This document shows, in pieces, positions 58,500 through 64,000 of a stretch of 64,000 nt of DNA. The stretch's first letter is position 1. Each line of letters begins with the position of its first letter. Position numbers and translations under genes: made by a program. The notes beneath the pieces are model-generated. The model was not told where the DNA came from. It was given only the letters and a program-made list of their open reading frames with translations, and did not search any database. This DNA comes from Pseudoips prasinana (taxonomy: Eukaryota > Arthropoda > Insecta > Lepidoptera > Nolidae). Location of the stretch: assembly GCA_951640165.1 (NCBI GenBank), contig OX621260.1, forward strand, positions 12,852,001 through 12,916,000. The letters are read 5' to 3'.

Positions 58500-58912
58500 T
58501 TAATTAAAAACAAACAATTAGATATAAGACTCTATAAACATTTATAAAACAAAGAAGTTCATATATTAAAATTTGTCTCCATAGGAAGTCTAGTGAAATA
58601 ATCCAAGAAACACACCATAATAACAATGGGTTCGCGTTAAAAACGGTGCTCTTAACTTGCATCAAGATAAAGAGATGAAGATAGCGTCGAGATTAATTCG
58701 CAACACTGAGATGTGACCCGAGATGCTAAAAATACCAGAAAAGCTCCCGGAGTTCACGTCGCGGGAAATGGAGCGCGCTTCGAAGAAACTGCATGATGTC
58801 GCAGTCTTCATTATCATGAAGAATGTGGGTAATTTATTTTTGGCGTGAAAACTGCTAAACAAAATATGTCGGTGATTACGTTTATTATTATTGCCAGGTG
58901 ACATTTTTAGGG
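58500..58912. other. Unannotated stretch
   Basis: CCCGGAGTTCACGTCGCGGG near 58746 is a small GC-rich patch. No gene or repeat recognised. Confidence 0.35.
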
Positions 58913-58914
58913 TT

Positions 58915-59330
58915 CCGTCATCACCAACCTACCACTGCTAGGCAAAAGCCTCCCCCAAACGATCCACTATTGCCGGTACTGCGCTATCCGCATCCAGCGG
59001 TTTCCAGCGACCCGCACAAGATCATCGGTCCATCTTGTAGGGGTGGGGGGGGGGGGGCAAACACCTACAAGATGGACAGATGTTATTGTGCGGGTCGCTG
59101 GAGTGTCGCCACTCGAGAACCTTTCTGTCCCAACGCCCGTCGGTTCTACGACCTATGTGCCCCGCCCACTGCCAGTTCAGCTTTGCTTGCTTACTTTGGT
59201 TCGCCTGTGGATTTCGACATTTCTGATTCGATATTCGGAGAGTCCAAGCATATCCCTCTCCATTGCTCTTTGGGTGACTCGGAGTCTTCTAATAAGGCCC
59301 ATAGTAAGCGACCACGTCGTCTCTGTTGCG
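58915..59330 (-). pseudogene. RTE-clade LINE C-terminus and tail, family A, with internal inversion
   Basis: CCACTGCTAGGCAAAAGCCT, CCGCATCCAGCGGTTTCCAG, GATCATCGGTCCATCTTGTA, then after the fold-back ACTCGAGAACCTTTCTGTCC, CCGTCGGTTCTACGACCTAT and GATTCGATATTCGGAGAGTC. The inverse of family A coding up to the AMERAM...-like block (CCTCTCCATTGCTC at 59256). Confidence 0.7.
59004..59104. repeat. Inverted duplication around a G-run
   Basis: CCAGCGACCCGCACAAGATC, ATCGGTCCATCTTGTAGGGG is mirrored by CCTACAAGATGGACAGATGT, TATTGTGCGGGTCGCTGG. Between the arms is GTGGGGGGGGGGGGC. Confidence 0.85.
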
Positions 59331-59435
59331 TAAGTCATTGCTGGCAACAGTCATTAGGGATCCGTACTGATACGGTAAATAAGAACCGTACCTATGGATT
59401 GGCCTCCGTAGCATGTTTCCGAGCTGCCGGTTCAG
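59331..59435. other. Unannotated stretch
   Basis: No recognised element. Confidence 0.35.
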
Positions 59436-59439
59436 CTCA

Positions 59440-59540
59440 AATTATTAAACCACAGTACCGGTTACCCATTTAAAGAATGACCGCGTGTCTATGTCCTTAA
59501 CCTCACCGCTCACATATAAACCGGTGAGAGCAACTATGAG
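59440..59540 (-). mobile_element. 5S-derived SINE family G fragment
   Basis: TGACCGCGTGTCTATGTCCT, TAACCTCACCGCTCACATAT and ACCGGTGAGAGCAACTATGA are the inverse of the 5S-like head. The C-box is degraded. Confidence 0.55.
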
Positions 59541-59932
59541 CGACTAATTATTAAGATAACTAAAATAATAAATCATACTTAATTTTAACTAAAACCGTTA
59601 TTTAGAGATCAATGTTATTGGTGATTAGCGTTATGTAAATCAGTTGTTAAGATGCTGATAATATCCAATTTTATCGCATTATGAAATATACAATCCCTCC
59701 CGTATATACAAGAATGGTATGGGCCAAATAAGAGTAAAAAGCAAACTGCGCAAATGAGACAATAAATTGGGATGAATTTGAACGAAACCACTAATTGTAG
59801 GCAAAATTTAATTTATGCGGAAAATCTGCACAGCAAAAGATGTTTTAATCATAAAATGCAAAATAACGATTTAAATTGAGTTGTGATTTTTCATTTGATT
59901 GTTAATTTCTTTAACTTATAGTCAATGGAATG
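59541..59932. other. Unannotated AT-rich stretch
   Basis: No gene or known repeat. Confidence 0.35.
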
Positions 59933-59934
59933 GA

Positions 59935-60030
59935 ATAAATGGACTCGAGATGATATATTAAAGAACACAAGTGTTAACGCAAACGGAAACCCACTGTCTA
60001 CTCCCTCACTCTCTTGATTCGATGGAGACC
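59935..60030 (-). mobile_element. SINE family F fragment, diverged
   Basis: GATGATATATTAAAGAACAC, AAGTGTTAACGCAAACGGAA and TCACTCTCTTGATTCGATGG fit the ATATTATAGTGCAC...GTGTGCGCAAAC...CATGATCCGATGGG region. Confidence 0.45.
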
Positions 60031-60071
60031 CATGAATAATATTGGTGTCAAGCAAAAAAATAAAATGGCTG

Positions 60072-60124
60072 AAAAAAAAAGCAATTTGGCTGAAGGCTGG
60101 CTTCAGCCAAATTGCTTTTTTCTT
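60072..60124. repeat. Perfect hairpin, 21-bp arms, 5-nt loop
   Basis: AAAAAAGCAATTTGGCTGAA-G (60075-60095), loop GCTGG, C-TTCAGCCAAATTGCTTTTTT (60101-60121). No mismatch. It borders SINE E. Confidence 0.9.
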
Positions 60125-60135
60125 TATTTTTAACA

Positions 60136-60398
60136 TGATGGGCCTGTTGGCGTGGTTGGCAAATGCTTGCTTTTCACGCTGGAGTTTGTGGGTTCGATTC
60201 CCACACAGGACAGATATTTGAATGCATGAACATGTCTGTTTGTACTGAGTCTGTGTTTATTTATCTATATAAGTATATATTTACAAAAGAAAAGTTGTTT
60301 TTGTAGTATATTATCTGGTTTCCATAGTACAAGCTCTGCTTTGTTTGGGATCAGATGGTCGTGTGTAAATAATGTCCCAGGATATTATTATTATATAA
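60136..60398 (+). mobile_element. tRNA-derived SINE, family E (full-length-like)
   Basis: ATGGGCCTGTTGGCGTGGTT (A-box), GTGGGTTCGATTCCCACACA (B-box), GAACATGTCTGTTTGTACTG, CATAGTACAAGCTCTGCTTT, GATCAGATGGTCGTGTGTAA and GTCCCAGGATATTATTATTA. Well preserved. Confidence 0.85.
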
Positions 60399-60588
60399 TT
60401 TCACCCTGTTTATAATCTGGTTGTAGTCCGCCTCTTAACACTAATATTACTAAATCTATAAATCATAGCTCTGTTCCAGATTACAGCTTGATTTATTTAT
60501 TTAATCAGAACTGTTGAAAACCAGTAATAATATCGCATTAATAACAGTTTCAACAAGCCACAGCTTGCAACAAAATCATACTTATATT
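60399..60588. other. Unannotated stretch
   Basis: Nothing recognised. Confidence 0.35.
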
Positions 60589-60589
60589 T

Positions 60590-60960
60590 ATATGAAAAGA
60601 AATTAAATGATAGAAATTGCAGATTTCCGAACAAACTTCAGATCCCATCAACTTGTATGGCCATTCGAATTTATAATAAATTGCCAAATTATTTAAAAAT
60701 CCTTAATTTTAATATGTTTAAACGCAAATTATACGATTTATTAATAATAATTAACAAATGCTATAATTCTACAAAATAGTATTTAGATGATACTTCATTT
60801 TAACAATTTTCTCAACATTTTGTATGATAGACGGATTTCTTCTAAAATCTAGATATTTATTATTACCATATTTATTAATGTACTGGATTGTGAGTTTAAC
60901 AAGTAAAAGTGTACAATAAACAAGTGTTGCATACATTTAATTATACCATTATTATAAAAA
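60590..60960 (+). pseudogene. CR1-group LINE C-terminus and 3' UTR
   Basis: One frame reads AIRIYNKLPNYLKILNFNMF then KRKLYDLLI, the usual end of CR1-group proteins (GIRxYNxLPxxIK...FKxxLxxFL). The 3' UTR has GTACTGGATTGTGAGTTTAA, CAAGTAAAAGTGTACAATAA, related to 43245 and 44785. 5'-truncated. Confidence 0.6.
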
Positions 60961-61048
60961 AATAATCTATCTATTTATAGTTTCTTCTCACAAGTTTATC
61001 TCATGTTCGGGACTCGAAAGAAATAGCAGGAAAAAATCGATATTTAAA

Positions 61049-62850
61049 ATGTCACATGTCAAAATCAAATTCTTACGCAATTAACAAGCCAGTCCATCAT
61101 TAAACAAAAATCGATCGTATAAAAATAAAGTGTACCGAAGATTTTTAAAATATCGGTTGTTACAGCACACCGAACATTGTTCCACCAAGATGAGACCACA
61201 GATTACAATAATTACTTCCAGCCAGTTGTTAACACGCTGAATAAAAATAATGTTGGCTCCTGTTCGTTTAAGGCGTGGACGATATTTGTAACCGAATTCA
61301 AATTTTCATTTCTCGGTTCTCAATTCACCGTTGGGTTTTTTTTATAATGTAACTTGTCAATATCAAAATGTCACATGTCAAAATCAAATTCTTACGAAAG
61401 AAAATTGTTCGATGATAATAAAGTTCACCGAAATTTATTTAAATTAATGTTCAAACAGCACACCGAACATTGCTCTACCATAATGAGACCACAGATTACA
61501 ATAATTACTTCCAGCCAGTTGTTAATACGCTGAATAAAAATAATGTTGGCTCCTGTTCGTTTAAGGCGTGGACGATATTTGTAACCGAATTCAAAATCTC
61601 ATTTCTCGGTTCTCAATTCACCGTTGGGTTTTTTTTATAATGTAACTTGTCAATATCAAAATGTCACATGTCAAAATCAAATTCTTACGAAAGAAAATTG
61701 TTCGATGATAATAAAGTTCACCGAAATTTATTCAAATTAATGTTGAAACAGCACACCGAACATTGTTCCACCAAGATGAGACCACAGATTACAATAATTA
61801 CTTCCAGCCAGTTGTTAACACGCTGAATAAAAATAATTTTGGCTCCTGTTCGTTTAAGACGTGGACGATATTTGTAACCGAATTCAAATTCTCATTTCTC
61901 GGTTCTCAATTCACCGTTGGGTTTTTTTTTATAATGTAACTTGTCAATATCAAAATGTCACATGTCAAAATCAAATTCTTACGAAAGAAAATTGTTCGAT
62001 GATAATAAAGTTCACCGAAATTTATTTAAATTAATGTTGAAACAGCACACTGAACATTGCATTACCATAATGAGACCACAGATTACAATAATTACTTCCA
62101 GCCAGTTGTTAGCACGCTGAATAAAAATAATGTTGGCTCCTGTTCGTTTAAGGCGTGGACGATATTTGTAACCGAATTCATATTCTTATTTCTCGGATTG
62201 TCAAAATCAAAATGTCACATGTCAAAATCAAATTTTTACGCAATTAACAAGCCGGTCCATCGTTAAAATAAAATCGATCTTAAAAATAAAATTAACCAAA
62301 GATTTTTTAAATTCCGGTTGAGACTGGACACCGAAAATTGTTCCGCCAAGATGAGACCACAGATTACAATAATTACTTCCAGCCAGTAGTTAACAGGCTG
62401 GATAAAAATAATTTTGGCTCCTGTTCGTTTAAGGCGCGGTGGAACGATATTTATAACCAACTTTAAATTCTCATTTCTCAGTTCTAAAGTCACTGTTGTG
62501 TTTTTTTTATGTCACTTGTAAAAATCCAAATGTCACATGTCAAAATCAAATTCTTACGCAATTAACAAGCCAGTCCATCATTAAACAAAAATCGATCGTT
62601 AAAATAAAGTGTACCGAAGTTTTTTTTATATATTCGGTTGACACAGGACACCGAACATTGTTCCACCAAAATGAGACCACAGATTACAATAATTATTTCC
62701 ACCCAGTTTAGCAAACTGGGTGGATGAACAACACGATGAATAAAAATAATTTTGACTCATGTTCGTTTAAGGAGTGGTACAAGGACGATATTCGTAACCG
62801 AATTGAAATTCAAATTTTTTGGTTCTCAATCCCCTTTTGTGTATTTTTTT
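61049..62850. repeat. Tandem array, six units of about 257-320 bp
   Basis: Units start at ATGTCACATGTCAAAATCAA: 61049, 61369, 61661, 61955, 62212 and 62530. All share GATGAGACCACAGATTACAA, TAATTACTTCCAGCCAGT and TTTGGCTCCTGTTCGTTTAA. Units 1, 5 and 6 carry ACGCAATTAACAAGCC(A/G)GTC; units 2-4 carry ACGAAAGAAAATTGTTCGAT. Short ORFs inside (for example 62057-62266) are by-products. Confidence 0.9.
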
Positions 62851-63130
62851 ATACTATGTTGCGCGGGTTTTGATTGTTGTGAATCATAATAATAATAAGC
62901 ACACCTTATTTCGTCAAATAATTTACAATCAAGAAAAACAGTTATGTTAATGAAATACACGGCCTCATCGCTAAAAGTGATATCTCCCAGGCGACTAATC
63001 GAACTTATTTTGATAATTATTTTTTCGAGGGGCCTTATATAAGCTTATTTTATTTTAGTTTTAATCTATATCTATACAAATAGTATAAATTGATTTGATT
63101 GTTGAAGGGAAACTTCTTAAGCACTAGTAC
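62851..63130. other. Unannotated stretch
   Basis: AT-rich. No gene or known repeat. Confidence 0.35.
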
Positions 63131-63185
63131 TTCGTTACATTGAATTTTCAAATCACAACATGATTTGAAAATTCAATGTAACGAA
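63131..63185. repeat. Perfect hairpin, 25-bp arms, 5-nt loop
   Basis: TTCGTTACATTGAATTTTCA-AATCA, loop CAACA, TGATT-TGAAAATTCAATGTAACGAA. No mismatch. Confidence 0.92.
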
Positions 63186-63825
63186 ATAGCGACTGTAATA
63201 AGAGACAACCTATTCGGAAATAGGATTTAGTCTGCCAAAGAATGAGATAGATTACAATTCTATCTCGTAACTTTGCGCTTGCCTACAATTCTTCGGAAAA
63301 AGTGTCATGCCATTCAAATGTTTTAATTGGTTGCATTTGTGTATTAAAATTGCTATTACATACTGTTTCATAATCTGTTGTCTGCAACACTAATTACATC
63401 TCATTTTAAAGATTTTTAGTGGTGGCACAAAACTTTATTTTATTTAGCCATATACTGCGCCTTAATATGTACTAACTTTATGTCGGTTTTTTGTAATACA
63501 TGTATGTTTTTGTAATTTTGATCTGGTTTATTTAATAAGTTCTTAGGTTTTATTCGGTAGGAATATTTAAAATAAAAAAAAACCTCTTCCTCTTTTCTTT
63601 TCCTGTTCCTCTCCGGCTCTAGAAAAAAAAGTTGCCGTACTTGTACGTACTTGGTAGCTATATAAAATATATATTTATTAAATGGGTTTATAATTAAAAA
63701 AAAAAACAATATTGTACATTTTTCTTTTGGTCTTTGTGCTAAATTTCAGTTTTAAGGAAGCTTTAGTAATCTCATGTCACAGGATAAATTGGCATAAACT
63801 GGCATAAATAATCCAACATTATTAG
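63186..63825. other. Unannotated AT-rich stretch
   Basis: A second weak stem, GAGATAGA.../...TTCTATCTC, lies at about 63244-63268. No gene. Confidence 0.35.
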
Positions 63826-63827
63826 TT

Positions 63828-64000
63828 TTTAAAAGACAACGCCCGCACTATGGAATCTAATTCCTGAGTCGCGGGGTACTTTACAAACATATAATAGACG
63901 GACACAAATTACATGCAGACTCAGAACAACTATTTATGGGTCACACATATAGTTGTACGGCGCGGAACTCGAACCCGCGATACAAAGCGGCAAAGCGACT
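63828..64000 (-). mobile_element. SINE family H, cut by the window edge
   Basis: TAAAAGACAACGCCCGCACT, AGTCGCGGGGTACTTTACAA, ACATATAATAGACGGACACA, CGCGGAACTCGAACCCGCGA (B-box inverse) and AAAGCGGCAAAGCGACT. The A-box lies beyond the window. Confidence 0.75.

Noticed and set aside
62263..62493. Minus-strand ORF in the tandem array
   Set aside because: It lies in repeat units and the frame is not kept in the other units.
61049..62850. CRISPR-like array
   Set aside because: Units are ~300 bp with diverged but homologous contents, in a eukaryotic setting; there are no short direct repeats with unique spacers.

Overview
This window is intergenic or intronic DNA from an insect, almost certainly a ditrysian moth or butterfly (Lepidoptera). 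It is AT-rich, contains no recognisable host exon chain, and is built mostly of transposable-element layers. The lepidopteran signature is the mix of (i) small Helitrons ending in ...CGGGGCACAGCTAG/T with the Lep1-type start TC..ACTAATATTATAA, (ii) RTE-clade LINE 3' ends with (ATG)n tails, (iii) several tRNA-headed SINE families, and (iv) a 5S-rRNA-headed SINE.

Layout. 1-4.6 kb: Helitron, SINE and LINE fragments, including a 5'-truncated LINE that split an older SINE (2117-3521). 4.6-8.7 kb: decayed LINE 3' ends and SINEs. 9-24.5 kb: dispersed RTE tails, SINEs, nested Helitrons (9.5-9.95 and 13.69-14.15 kb) and a fold-back MITE inside a 5S SINE (17.65-18.04 kb). 24.9-28.5 kb: a CR1/L2/Daphne-type LINE with an intact 982-codon endonuclease/reverse-transcriptase ORF, the best protein gene of the window. 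28.5-32.3 kb: SINEs and a tandemly duplicated element. 32.57-34.80 kb: a large imperfect inverted repeat, one arm of which received a 627-bp 5'-truncated R1-clade LINE with a 16-bp target duplication. 35-49.7 kb: Helitrons, SINEs, palindromic MITEs, and a 550-bp TIR element (48299-48848) carrying a short ORF with a fresh 69-bp duplication. 50.1-51.6 kb: the most repeat-poor stretch, possibly unique regulatory DNA. 53.5-55.8 kb: nested SINE/Helitron/MITE insertions. 55.836-58.457 kb: a 5'-truncated RTE-type LINE (minus strand) with an otherwise open frame and an 11-bp target duplication. 61.05-62.85 kb: six tandem units of about 0.3 kb. 63.1 kb: a perfect 25-bp hairpin.

How the parts relate. 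Autonomous LINEs (RTE, CR1/L2-like, R1-like) supply the enzymes. SINEs are transcribed from tRNA-type or 5S-type internal promoters, and one family carries an RTE-like 3' tail, so it is probably mobilised by RTE. Each retroelement family leaves its own 3' microsatellite: (ATG)n, (ATT)n, (TAAG)n, (AAG)n, (TATG)n or (TAAA)n. Insertion order can be read at several nested sites from intact target duplications or from precise A|T Helitron joins. All family names come from motif recognition by eye; no database search was possible. Family letters (A, B, D, E, F, G, H, J, L, N, P, Q, S, V, W) are local labels used to link copies.
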